DNA from: Caprimulgus europaeus
Lineage: Eukaryota; Chordata; Aves; Caprimulgiformes; Caprimulgidae
Direction of reading: 5' to 3'
Length of the DNA: 64,000 nt
NCBI GenBank assembly: GCA_907165065.1
Contig: OU015533.1
Location: 28,970,578 to 29,034,577 of the forward strand
The translations under genes and the position numbers were made by a program. Within the stretch, counting starts at the first letter, position 1. Each line of letters begins with the position of its first letter. Positions 51,438 to 62,300 of this stretch are shown piece by piece. The notes beneath the pieces were generated by a model. It did no database searches, had not been told where the DNA came from, and saw nothing but the letters and a program-made list of their open reading frames with translations.

Positions 51438-51800
51438 CTGCCGCCCGGGGCCGCGCCTTGCCTGTGCTCCGAGGAGGGGCTCCCCGCCCTCGCCCCGGCC
51501 CGGAGCGGAGCCGCCGGCGCGCAGGCCCGGCCCGGCCCGGCCCCTCCCCGCCGCCGTGCTGCTGCCGGGCGGCGGGGCCGCGTCCTGCCGCAAAGCCGTC
51601 CCGGCCGCCGCGGGAAACGGCTCCGCGGCACCAAGGTTCCTGCTGCCGCCGCCCGCCCAGCCGGGAGCCCCGGCGCTCGGGATGCCCCGGGCCGAGCTGC
51701 CCCACGGCACGGCACCGCGAGGACCCTCCGGCCTGGGCCAGCGCTGGTCACGGCAAGAGAGCGGCTTGGCGGTCAACGCCCGTCTCTTTGAACCCCCAGC
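51110..51800. promoter_or_regulatory. CpG island, likely PLEKHM3 promoter
   Basis: This is the only long GC-rich, CpG-dense stretch in the window. It is densest at about 51280-51780, where CG dinucleotides occur every few bases, against near absence in the flanks. It includes a GGCCC-type repeat near 51524-51544. No TATA box is evident, as usual for CpG-island promoters. It lies about 8.6 kb upstream of PLEKHM3 exon 2 and contains a good minus-strand splice donor at 51437. Long open frames on both strands here follow from the low number of stop codons in GC-rich DNA and are not taken as genes. Confidence 0.8.
51438..51750 (-). other. PLEKHM3: Proposed PLEKHM3 non-coding first exon
   Basis: Inside the CpG island the minus strand reads GGGCGGCAG followed by GTAAATACT, a strong splice donor whose exon side ends at 51438. 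Exon 2 starts with an acceptor at 42505 and has no promoter-like sequence above it, so a non-coding first exon upstream is expected; in mammals PLEKHM3 also has an untranslated first exon. The right end given here is only the rough edge of the island; the start site is not visible. The alternative is another donor in the island or an additional 5' exon. Confidence 0.5.
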
Positions 51801-53105
51801 TTCCTACTGCCCCCTAAAAAACAGCAACGGGAACCCCCTCGGCTTTTCCTGTATGCACACAAGAGGCACAACGGCCCCTTTCCCTGGGCAAAGCTGCCGA
51901 GTTTCTCAGGGAGCTGCAACCCGACTTCAGGGGAGATGGAAAACGCAAAATACTAAACGGATTTTTAACATTCCCAAGCGTGAGCAGCTCACCGAGGCGT
52001 GAAGGCTGCAAGGAGCAGCACCACGTGAATTCAGTATTGCCACAAGGCAGCAAAAAGATCTCTGGGACAACCTGATACCCAAAGAAAACAAAAAGTTACC
52101 AGACAATTACAAATCGCTTATTTCATGGGTATGTAGCATGGCACCCCACCCAAAAATACATGTCCCGTAAAAATAACCTTATGGTGAGAAATACCCATGT
52201 GCTGATTAGGGATGTACCTGAGTTTTGATGTCCAGTGTACGCAGACCAGTTCTGAGTAGCACAGTGTACACGTTTAATATCAGGGGCGCTGAGCTGCTTC
52301 ACCGACTGTGCATCCCAGGGGAGTCAGCGGTGCTGCGCGGAACAGCGGAGACAAGGTCAGTGCTGAAATGTAACTGCACAGAAATGTGGTGCTGAACCGA
52401 GTCCATAAAGAGGATTCACAATCCAGAAAAAAATGTAGTTGTTCGTTTTTCTTCTCTTCTTCACACCTCAACCATTTAGTATATACTGTGAAATGTGACC
52501 AGTGCAATTAACAAAGTTGTGTTTGTACAGGTTATCCCGCTTCAGTGACAGCAAGGATGAACGAGAGCCCTTGGCACAAAAACCCACCAGTTTATCTGAC
52601 TGAAAATTAATTCATCTTGGCCTTTACAAATGAAATATTATTACAGCACCACACATCTCAAGTCCTGCTTCTAAAGATGAATGGCTTCTTCACTGGGTAA
52701 CAGTTAAAGATTGATCTTTTTATTCTAATTCAACTGTATGCACTGTGATCCCTCAAAGGACAAGGCAATACCATCACTTGCCACGTTATTTATTGCCATC
52801 CAGCCTTTTCTCAAATGGTACCTGGACATTTATTTCTTGGGCTCCTCAGAAGGAAAGAGGATCTCTAGGCCTCCTGGGTCTGATGATGCTTCAGGACTTT
52901 GCCTCTCTGCCGACTATGAACAACCTCCCCTTCCAGGCCCAGCATACTCGCGTGGCAGGCACAGGGCACACTGCTCCATTGCCTGTGGGGACACGAATGT
53001 CAGAGGAGGTGAGCAGGTAGGCAGCATGCACTGCAGTCAGAGAGCAGCGTGACAATCCATCCTTCCCTTGCTTATGATTTCAGTGCTGCGTCAAAGAGAA
53101 ATTAC

Positions 53106-53167
53106 CTGTGCTTAACATTAGGCTCATACTTAGTTTTCAGGGAAGTGGCCCATATATCATTTTCCAC
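53106..53167 (-). other. Possible small exon-like unit upstream of PLEKHM3
   Basis: On the minus strand CTTCTCTACTACAG is followed by a 62-nt open stretch (reading ENDIWATSLKTKYEPNVKH in one frame) and then by CACAG|GTAATT, a good donor. A splice-bounded open stretch of this size can occur by chance. It could be an alternative 5' exon of PLEKHM3 or part of an unknown transcript. I do not recognise the peptide. Confidence 0.15.
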
Positions 53168-54156
53168 CTGTAGTAGAGAAGTTATTTCAGGCTGTAGAAG
53201 GTCACAGATGTCATTTATTTTTAGGGGAGGACAGCAGAGAGGCCTTGCTGTAGAACAATCACCCTTGTGCTCAAAAAACAGACTCCCAGAGACACTAGGC
53301 AGCCACTGGACAGTAACCATGTGCCATGCACCCAAAACAATCCCAGCTGTCTTAGCAGCCAAGCCAAGTCTTAGGCATGCAGTGCCATCAGTCAGGCACT
53401 ACTCCTGCCCCCCTCTCTTTCCTACAGCCCCAGCATGTCCCACAAACACATCCAGGAATTGCAACAGTTCACATGGCAAAACCCCCAGCACTTTGTTGTG
53501 CGGAAAATGGGAAAGCCACCTCCCGCCAGACACTTCCCTGGGGCCAACCAACACCAAGAGCCCCCCCACATCCTCACAGCATTGCCTGTATTCCTCCAAG
53601 AAAGAGAGGGAACACACAGTGAAAGAGGTGGATACTGGTGTCTCAATTCTGTCTGTCTCAGCCCCCTAAAGAGCACTTTTTCCCAGCTGTAGATACTGCA
53701 AACTCTGTTCTTACCTGCTGGAAACCCTTTGCAGACATACTGGGATGGGTAATGCTTTCCATTTCCTCCTCAAAATGCAACTAATATGCATCTTTCTTAC
53801 ACTGGCTACTAGGGAACAGTTTGGGTTCAGGTTTTTAATTTTCCATTCTGTCTGAGAGAACTTTATAAACAACTGTCACCATTTATTGAAAGGAGGAAGA
53901 GATTCTATCCCCTTTCTAAATGACATTTTTGTATCTGTGATCCATCACATATCCCTCTACCACAGCTTAAAACAAATGAATCTGAGAACAGGTAACTCTT
54001 ACATTTTCTTCCTCTAGTCTGGTAGAAATTTCTTGTCCTGCAGTCTGTGTGCCAGTGGAAAAGAATGAATGACCAGCCTTATCCTTCAAAGCTGCAGGAT
54101 AACACAGTCTTAATTCTGAAGAAACATGAATCTTGAATATTTTTTGTTGTTATTAC

Positions 54157-54170
54157 TATATATATATATA
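54157..54170. repeat. (TA)7 microsatellite
   Basis: Seven TA units lie upstream of PLEKHM3, within AT-rich DNA. Confidence 0.75.
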
Positions 54171-55379
54171 TTTAAGAGTGCAAGTTCCAGATTTTTCAAT
54201 TTTCATTGTTTAAGCATATCACTGTCCTCCGATATGAAATCATGAGCTGTTTCAAGCAGGATATATTGGTTAAAGATATGGTGGTGGCTATCCAACAGAA
54301 CCTTCCCCATAGTTTAACTCCCAGCTTTGTCCCCCTTGCTCATCAAACCATCAACACATGGTCCAAAACTGAACAGAGTGCCTAGAGCCATCTGGTGGTT
54401 AAATGTACAAGTAAACAAATTGTGGCCTCTATGTCCACACAACGAAGACATAAAGGAAGTAATCTTCCTTCTACTTGGAATGTCTCAGATGTCAGCTTTT
54501 TCTTAGCTTTTAGATTATGGTTCTGGAAGTCTACAGAGTTAACACCAAAAGAGGGACAAAATGGCTCTATCTGTAAAGACTAGAAACTTAACTTGGCTGC
54601 TTTCCTTGTGGGAGAGTTTGGAGGGTGTTCTTTAGATCTGAACATCTCCCATGAGTATTGCAGATTCATCTTCCAAAGGCCAGATCACTGTACCCTGTAT
54701 TCCTGAGTTTGGCTCCTGTTGATAAGAATCCAAATATCTTTCTCAAACTGGGAAACTCTCAAGAACCTTTCAGGCACATCCTCCACTGGCATCATATGGA
54801 AGGAGAAATGCCCATTTATTGAGGCCATTGACAGACTTCCCAGTTCACACCAGCTGAGCATTAGACCCGCTGTCTTTCCCCACTGCCTCTGAAGAAGGGG
54901 CCTTTTTTCACACATTTTAATTACTGACTCCCTACATAGAAGCTATTACCTCACAGAAAGGCTGTTAACTGGCACATTCGGCACAAGATGAAACCTTTCC
55001 GATAATTGTTCCTTGAGTTCATGTTTGTGAAAATAAATCTCATCAGATGATTAAATTAAACCCTGCAGCCAGCCCAGCTATATTTTCACTTATCATGCAG
55101 AAGGGGAGATCAAAGAAAAAGGCTCAGGTAGAGTTCCTTCAACTCCTCCCTGTTTGGTTGATAGCTACCTATTGAACACACTAAGTAGCTTCCTGCTTGG
55201 GGTATGCAGCACAAAATTAACCATCCCAAAATCGGGCAGTATAGCCATTTTCATGCATGACTGTCACCTCATTTCCTCTGTATCATAAAGCAGCAGCACA
55301 ATCTGATTCTGATTTCAGAGACTCTTAGGCCTCTGTCCCCTTTGGTGTCATGTGTGGGTGCAAGAGGAGAGCTGTGCCT

Positions 55380-56300
55380 GGGGAACGTGAGAAAAGGCTG
55401 GACGAGGCCCTCCTCTTCCTTCGTCCTTGGGGCTTCTGCCTCCCAGCTTTTCCCTTCCCTTTTGGTGAGCAGTTGTGCCCATCTCCGCACTTCTGCGGTG
55501 AGGAACAACACGGCTCTTGCAAACCCCCTGGCTCAGGCGCTGCTTAAATAACGCGATTGCTTCTGAGATGGAGTTTTGCCCAGCACTTCCCTGCTTTGCT
55601 TTCTTCGGCCGTGGAGGGCAAGAGAGGGGAGCGAAGCAGTGGGCAGCGTAGCCCTCGTTCCCACTGCGAGCCCGCTGTCCTTCCCCGGGAGCACACACAC
55701 CCACACAACCAGAAAGCTCTGCTATTATTCTGCTAATGGGATTGGCACCGCTTAAAGCAGTCTGCGAGGGTATTGTCTGCAACCACAGCAAGAGAAACAT
55801 TATTCAAAGGCCATTCAGGCCCCAGAAGAAGCGGCAGAGCAGAGTAATTATCGGAGACTCTCCATTAACGAGGGCATCTTTGCTCTTTGTCTGTGTTGGT
55901 TTAATAAGGGCCACTAATGGGGCCGGGGGAGGGGCACGCTAATGCTTCTAAACAAACCTCCTTCCCTTCCCCCCCGCCCCGCCCTGTGAGGAGAGCTGCC
56001 TTTATGGGCACTGACAGCCGAGCTGGGAGTTACCATATTGCAGAGTGACCTTCGGGAAAACTTAGTGTGAACCCAGCCGCTCCCAGCCGCTGGGAGCATC
56101 GTTTGGGTAGCTGTTCTCTTTTTAGCCTTTCCATATTTCCCAGTACTTGCCAGGCCCTTTTATACCCCCCCTGCCCGACCTCTCTCATGTCATCCTTGTG
56201 ACCCTTAATGGCTGGACACGACGGCACTGAGTGGCAGTAATGAGGGACGACAGTGCAGATTAAGTTCTCGCAGCAAAACCTGGGGCTGCTGTCCATTATC
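55380..56300. promoter_or_regulatory. Candidate distal regulatory element upstream of PLEKHM3
   Basis: This ~0.9-kb stretch is moderately CpG-rich on its left (55380-55690) and passes into sequence dense with transcription-factor-like motifs: TATTCAAAGG (TCF/LEF type) near 55801, GAGTAATTATCGG near 55842, CCATTAACGAGG near 55862, CTAATGGG near 55914 and GGCAGTAATGAGG near 56232. No long coherent protein is found. The composition is unlike the AT-rich flanks and resembles a conserved non-coding element, but conservation cannot be seen from one sequence. Confidence 0.35.
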
Positions 56301-59300
56301 CAGCAGCTGTGACTGGGAGATGCTGCTGGGAAGGCAGGACTGGAGCAGCCTCCCCTCTGCACACCGCTGGAGAAGGCAGACTGAGATCTAGCACAGGTCA
56401 ATGTCTCCTACCTTTTGTCTGTGGGCACTTTTCTGGTGATGGAGAGATGGATGGAGGCAAAAGCCAGCAGGAACCTCCATCCCGATACCCTTCAGAGCCG
56501 CTCTCAGAAGCATGCAACTAAATTTCTTCTGAGGGCTCACAAACCACCCCTATCTTCAAACACCAGTTGTAAGGGGCCAACTTCTGAAGCAGTGTGCAAT
56601 GTTACAGGATAAGATGCACGCTGGTCACTCAAACAGTGAAATGTGGACAAGAGGTCTCAGGAGGTCTCTGCAAAACACAGCATTCAAACAGGGAACAGTA
56701 ATGATGCACACACATATGAATAATAAACAATACTGCCTTTCTCAGCTACAGTGTCCAAGGTGTTGTGGATACAATGCTGAGAAATGTTAGACTCATTTCT
56801 AGCTAATGAGGAAACTAAAGAACAATAAAAGGAAATGATTCTCCCAAGTTTGTGCATCTTTTAGTGAAGCCAAGCCCCGGACGTTGTGCCATTATTCCAC
56901 CTCACCTTCCAGTGATGCACCCCTCATACACAGTTGTACTGTACAACTGGCCCATGGACTGCAGAGGCAGAGCAGTGCCTGCGTGCCTGTGTACCTGCAC
57001 ACGTGCATGTCAGCAGTCTCAGGAACTGCACTTGATAGCCACCCAATGTCAGTGCTGCCTCTTTTGTTATGAGAAATTGTTTTATTCAGCTGAGGTATGG
57101 AATGACAAACTTCTCTGTACAGGCACCCGCCTAGCCCTGTCTGCTTAGACAAATGTCCTGGTGTTAAAGGTTTATCACAAGCAGCAGAAGAAAGATATGT
57201 GGAAACTCCTCACTGCTTAAACCACAAGACATTGGTTTGAAGAAAAAACTCCACACAGGATTTCACCTTTCTTTCCTGAGGACTTGGTAGTTTTGAAATT
57301 TTCATTATTTTGGCCTTTTCTTTTCAACACTTCACCAGTAACTGCATATCTTGTAACCAAAGAAACTTCTCATAGGTGGTCCTCTGACTTATATCTATAG
57401 GATCAAAACATCTCAGAACAACCTTGCAAGTCAAAGAAAGAGCAATCCCCCTTCAAGCATAGAGAGCTAAGTCACAGAGAAATTAAGTAACAATACCTGA
57501 GGTACTTCTTGCCATGGCAGAGCTGGGAAGTGGATACAGTTCTTTCTTCAGAGACTTACTGCAGTGTTCCGAGATCAGTGGTATTCCTTCTCCCTCTTTT
57601 GAAATGTCTGGAGGATCACACTCCTGAAACAGAAAATCAGTCCTGTTTTAAGCATTTCATTCTTCATGTTAATCACAGTTTCTGTTCATATTATCTCTTT
57701 CTTTTTAGAAGAATAATCATTAAACATATACAGACCAATTGCCTTTGCCTATGCATTTTGCAATCTAAATGAGGAAGTTAATACTTTATTAATACATAAA
57801 GCAATGGGTTATTAGGAGCTGACCTCTGATTGGTGTGGGTTTTGCTTTGTAAGTGTCTTTAAACATCATCCATCTTTGCCACTAGCAGATAATACAGTCG
57901 GCTTTGTTGCAAGCAAAAACAGTATTTGAACAAAAATAAAATATTGACTCAGAAGGGAGAATTGAGATCTCATTGGTATCCAAAGCAAGGGGAAATGAAT
58001 GGAGAGGTGATTTAAAAAAAAAAAAAATTGGTTTATGGCTTAGAAGATATGGGTACCATAGGAAAAGCAACTGCAGCATGGGAAAGGAGGGATGGCCAAG
58101 GCAGACAAAGAGATTTGTCAGAAGAAAGGGGAGTTTTGAGACACTGCATGAAGGAAATCTCAGTCACCAGCGTGTGCATGGCAGGCTGAAATGAGATGGT
58201 CTTGTGGTAGAAGGGAGGAGAGCTCTCAGTAGTGATGGAGATAGGATGGGTGAGGAGAGGCTGGTGGGTCTATTTCTTGGAACTTCAGTCAGAGTAGTAC
58301 AGTTGAAGGTGAGGCATCTACTGTGAAAGAGATGGGAACACAGGGAGCACGGTCTTGGAACAAAAGCTTCAGTCTGAGAGCCATTCAGCTTGTCATCAAA
58401 TCTTTGTCTAGTTTATTCTCCTTCAGGTATAGTTCCTGCAGGGAGCAGAGAATGACTACACTGGACCTCATCAAGCCAGTTCTATTTAGATTTGCTCTTT
58501 TAACACCTATAGTTTAGTACAAGGATATTTTCTCCCCAGTTTTGCCTTCTTTTTTTTGGGTATTAATTCTGCTAGCATTTGAGGCTAACAGACAATGAGG
58601 GTAAGGGGATTCCTTCCAGGTTGCTCTGCTTCATTCTACTGCTGTTATCCTGTCACATTTTAATTAAACTATCTAACAGATCTGTTCTGAATCCCCCTAA
58701 AACAATGAACTGGTCTGCACTGGCTGTGCAGTTTTGGATTTGAGCACATTAATGTAGATTAGAAATATTTTTTAAATTGCACCTATGCCTTGAAACCCAG
58801 GGGAGAGCAAACAGGAGTAAGGAGGAGTAAAAGATGCCTCTCCAGAAAATCAGCTTGCAAACTATTTTGAGCAGAAGACATATTAAAATATGGGACAGGA
58901 AGCAGCTACTAATCTCTGCAAGCACATCCCGGTTTAGTTCAATGCAACTTCCCTGCTTTGTCTTTGTATCCTCTCAGCATTTCTTTCTCTACAAAACAGG
59001 TCTCACTTTGCCAACTTAACAAAAACCTTTCCCTCTAATGCCCTCAGCTGGCACTTGCTGCACCTGCCCTCTGCTCTTCACTCCTGCTGGCCATTCTCCT
59101 GGCCAACAAGAGTGATACAAGGGAGAAGTACTCACCAGCTTCGCAGACAGGTAGATCCAGGGCCCCACAAGAACAGGGGGACAGCAGCAGCTGCGTGACA
59201 TTTTTTGCTGGTCCATGCATCCCCGTTTTGAAAGGTTTAAAGGCAGTAAAGCCAGGTTAGGGTGGTGACTTTCTGCCTTTACTCCTCAGGCATGCTGTGG

Positions 59301-62300
59301 GCTTCCTGTGTGAGTTTAAGCAAGCTGCTTCTGTCTCCACACCTCCATCTCCCTGTTCAGAAAGAGGGACAGAGTTGCTGTAAGGATACATTTGAGAACA
59401 CAAACTTTGAGCAGTTAGGTAGTTCATGAACTCACCTCCTGGCCAGTCTGATGTGGCTTCTGTACCCAAACAATCCAAGGACTGGGATCATCAAGGCATT
59501 ATGTTCAGCCTCCACCTGTTATGGGGGTATAGACAGCCTTAGGAGATGCAGCTGAATGTTCAGTACTGTCATTTCCTGACATGCCTTTGCTCCAGGCCCA
59601 TCTTTCTCCTCATTCTGCTCTCACCCTGGTTTCTTAGTCTTTCACGGCCTGTTTTCATGCAGTCCATGGTTTCTCCAGCTTCCCAGTTACAGGCATTGAC
59701 ATGATTCTGGTCTCCAGACACTGCTGACTCTCCCTGTGAAGCCTTTAATACAGCAGACAAGAGGAATATCTATACTCTGTGAGGCATCTCAGTGCAGAGA
59801 TCCCCTAGCCAGTGCCAATCCTGCCAGCTTTGGGACTGAGGGTAATACTGACACCTCAGCGCTGCACAGCACTTAACTCGCCTACCCGTAGCACCAGGCT
59901 GACAGCCACCCTGCAGCCACAGCCTAGGCCAGTCCCTCTGCACAGCAGCACAACCGTGTGGAGCCTGCAGCCAGCTCAGGGATCTCTCACGAGGCACTGC
60001 TCGCATGCAATATAGATACAGCCTACGTGAGCCTCTTGCTGAACAGCAAATACTGTGGGAAGACAATAGAGAAGGTGGAGTGAGATCAGCAAACAGATGT
60101 TATACAGTAATAACTTCCAGCCCCAACTCCCCTGGAAAGGTTGGGTTGAGAGACCTGAAACTGAGCCCATCTAGAAGTCTGAGCTTTCACAAATGTAATC
60201 TGCTGAATCTACTCTAAAAAACATCTCTGAGAACTGGCTATTCCTAGTTATTGCTGCTACGAACTTGCTCTTGTTATCTGCTCAGAACAGAAGTTACAGA
60301 CAGACCTTCAGTGTCTGCCTCTATACTCCTCTACAGTGGCTGTTCAGCTTAATGCTGATTTAATTATCAAGTAGCATAGGGGGGAAAGAAACAAGACTGA
60401 GTTGCTGCTGCATCCGTGAAATCTCTGTCTGATGTTGTAGGCATTCAGGTGCAGCTGCAGTTAGATATAAGTTAGAGAAACCTCAAGGCTCTCTTTCTCT
60501 ACACTATGAGGAACAAGGGCATAAACGTGACTCATGGGTAATACCTTTGCCATAGCTTATAACTACTATACAAATACTGCCCTGAGAGCTAAAATCCTCT
60601 TTACTTCTTGTATCCATCACCATACTCCTGTTTGGAGTGCATCCAAGAACATGATCAACCATCCTGTAAATCCTGGATATTGTGTGCTATCATAGTCCCA
60701 GCCCTTTTCATTTCAACTTCTAAAGGCACAAACAAAAAGAAGAAAAAAAAGGCTGACAGAACTGATAAAATCCAGCTAAATAAAAATTATGCCATTAGTG
60801 CTCATGGAGATGAACCGCTTGGGTGATAAAGGAACATGACTGCCTTGGCCAAAGGATTCTCTATGGTGTCACCTATAAGAGAGCAGGTAAGTGTCTTTTG
60901 GTACTTACTGTATCCTTCAAGAGTAAAGCCCAAACAATCTAGCTTTATAAAACTGTGTTACAAGATACTGAGGAGAAAAACTTCAGCCCTCTGCACCCAG
61001 GTATGTCCTAGTCTCTTCTATTCCATGAACTAAACTAAACTATTAATCATAGTAAACATCAGCACTTAATGTTGGGAAAACTGTAGTACTTAAGCCCAGG
61101 TATCTGTGAAGTCAATGTGCTGTAATGCCTTCCCATCTTCAACACTTTGCAAGAGCCCCCCCTTGTACGGCTTCCTGAACAGCATCTATTCCAGCAGGAG
61201 AGCATGTTTCTGGCTGTAATACTGTGAGTTGCATTGGTATGGCTATTCTGTGTCATATCTAATATCCACCTGTTTGATGGATATCAAACTTTCCCCACCA
61301 TGTCTATTATGGTGAAGAGCAGGCTATAAGCTCCCGGTTGCAATTGGTGCTGGCCTGACAGCACCCAAAAGCCCCTCAGAAGGACACAGCTCCCTCCTTC
61401 TCACCCCTGGACTGGAAAGGGTCAAAGAAGCCTCACACTTCCATCCAGTGGTATCGCACTGGTTTATCCTGCATTAAACACTTCACATTTAGAATAAACT
61501 AAGTTAGAAGAAGAACAGCTCAGCTGTACGTGCAGGAGACGGCTATTACCAGTCCGTGTCTGTGCAAGCCGCCAGCACCCCTGGCCAGAGCGTGTGCCTG
61601 GGCATCACTGCCCTCTCCCGGCAGATCCGCCCCTGCACAGACACAGAGCCCTGCTCGCCAAGCTCAGCAGAGCAGTTAATTTTGCTTTGACTTACGCACT
61701 GAGGGAATACGATTGCCCACTTACTGTTGCCCTGACACCCAGTAACCTCACCGGACATGACAGTGACAGCTGACCTACTTCTAAAGGAATAAGGATTTGT
61801 TGAAATATAATTAAACAGGATACAGGTAGTGCTCACTAGGATTAGAAGTCCCTATGTTGAGAACACCGAGTGATTAAATGGCTGTAATGTAAATTAAATT
61901 TGCTCTGATTATGCAAAGTTATCTTAACCAAGACATTTAAGCTAGCTCATTTCAAGTGTGGCTGCTTTTCAGCCTCCAAAGACTCCAGCTTCTGGTGGCT
62001 ATTCTGCTCTCAACTAGCCTGTTACAGTGACAGATCCCCAGTGCAGAAAAACAGGGAAGTGGCAAAACAGTCAGCCAACATGTCTCAAGATGTTACCTTG
62101 TGTTTTCAAGTCTCCTCCTGGGTGCTTTAGAAAATTCCCCTTGGAATACTTATCTGTGCATGTATATATACACACACATACAGTGCATTTTCATACACCT
62201 GTTTGGATGTGCATGTACTCTCTTCTCTGATCATCCAGCCCCTGCACACAGCAATACCCTCTCATGCTGCTTATGCTCTTTCTACACTTCCTTCCCATAG

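Larger units (their letters stand above)
1..51750 (-). other. PLEKHM3: PLEKHM3 gene span (5' part; 3' end outside window)
   Basis: This is the transcription unit inferred from four coding exons and a CpG island, all consistent with minus-strand transcription. Exon order, splice phases and protein order agree: exon 2 ends in phase 1, exon 3 in phase 1, exon 4 in phase 0 and exon 5 in phase 2. The four exons join into one open frame of 1880 nt with no stop. The product matches PLEKHM3 as I know it: an N-terminal segment starting MEALEVDD, two PH domains, then a zinc-binding module leading into a Rubicon-homology-type region. Family knowledge: mammalian PLEKHM3 has been described as an Akt scaffold in muscle differentiation and is related to PLEKHM1 and Rubicon. 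The terminal ~130 codons and the 3' UTR are not visible and presumably lie left of position 1. The right limit is inferred from the CpG island, not from a mapped start site. Confidence 0.9.

Noticed and set aside
51073..52002. 309-codon plus-strand open frame and overlapping minus-strand frames of 105-171 codons
   Set aside because: They coincide with the CpG island, where stop codons are rare. The translation is Pro/Arg/Gly/Ala-rich with no domain, and long frames exist on both strands at once.
53049..53669. 206-codon plus-strand open frame
   Set aside because: No recognisable domain or family. The composition is that of random translation, and opposite-strand frames of 72-86 codons overlap it. 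Only the small splice-bounded piece at 53106-53167 was kept, as a weak observation.
55348..55800. 150-codon minus-strand frame and overlapping plus frames
   Set aside because: GC-rich stretch with open frames on both strands and no domain. It is treated as a regulatory candidate instead.
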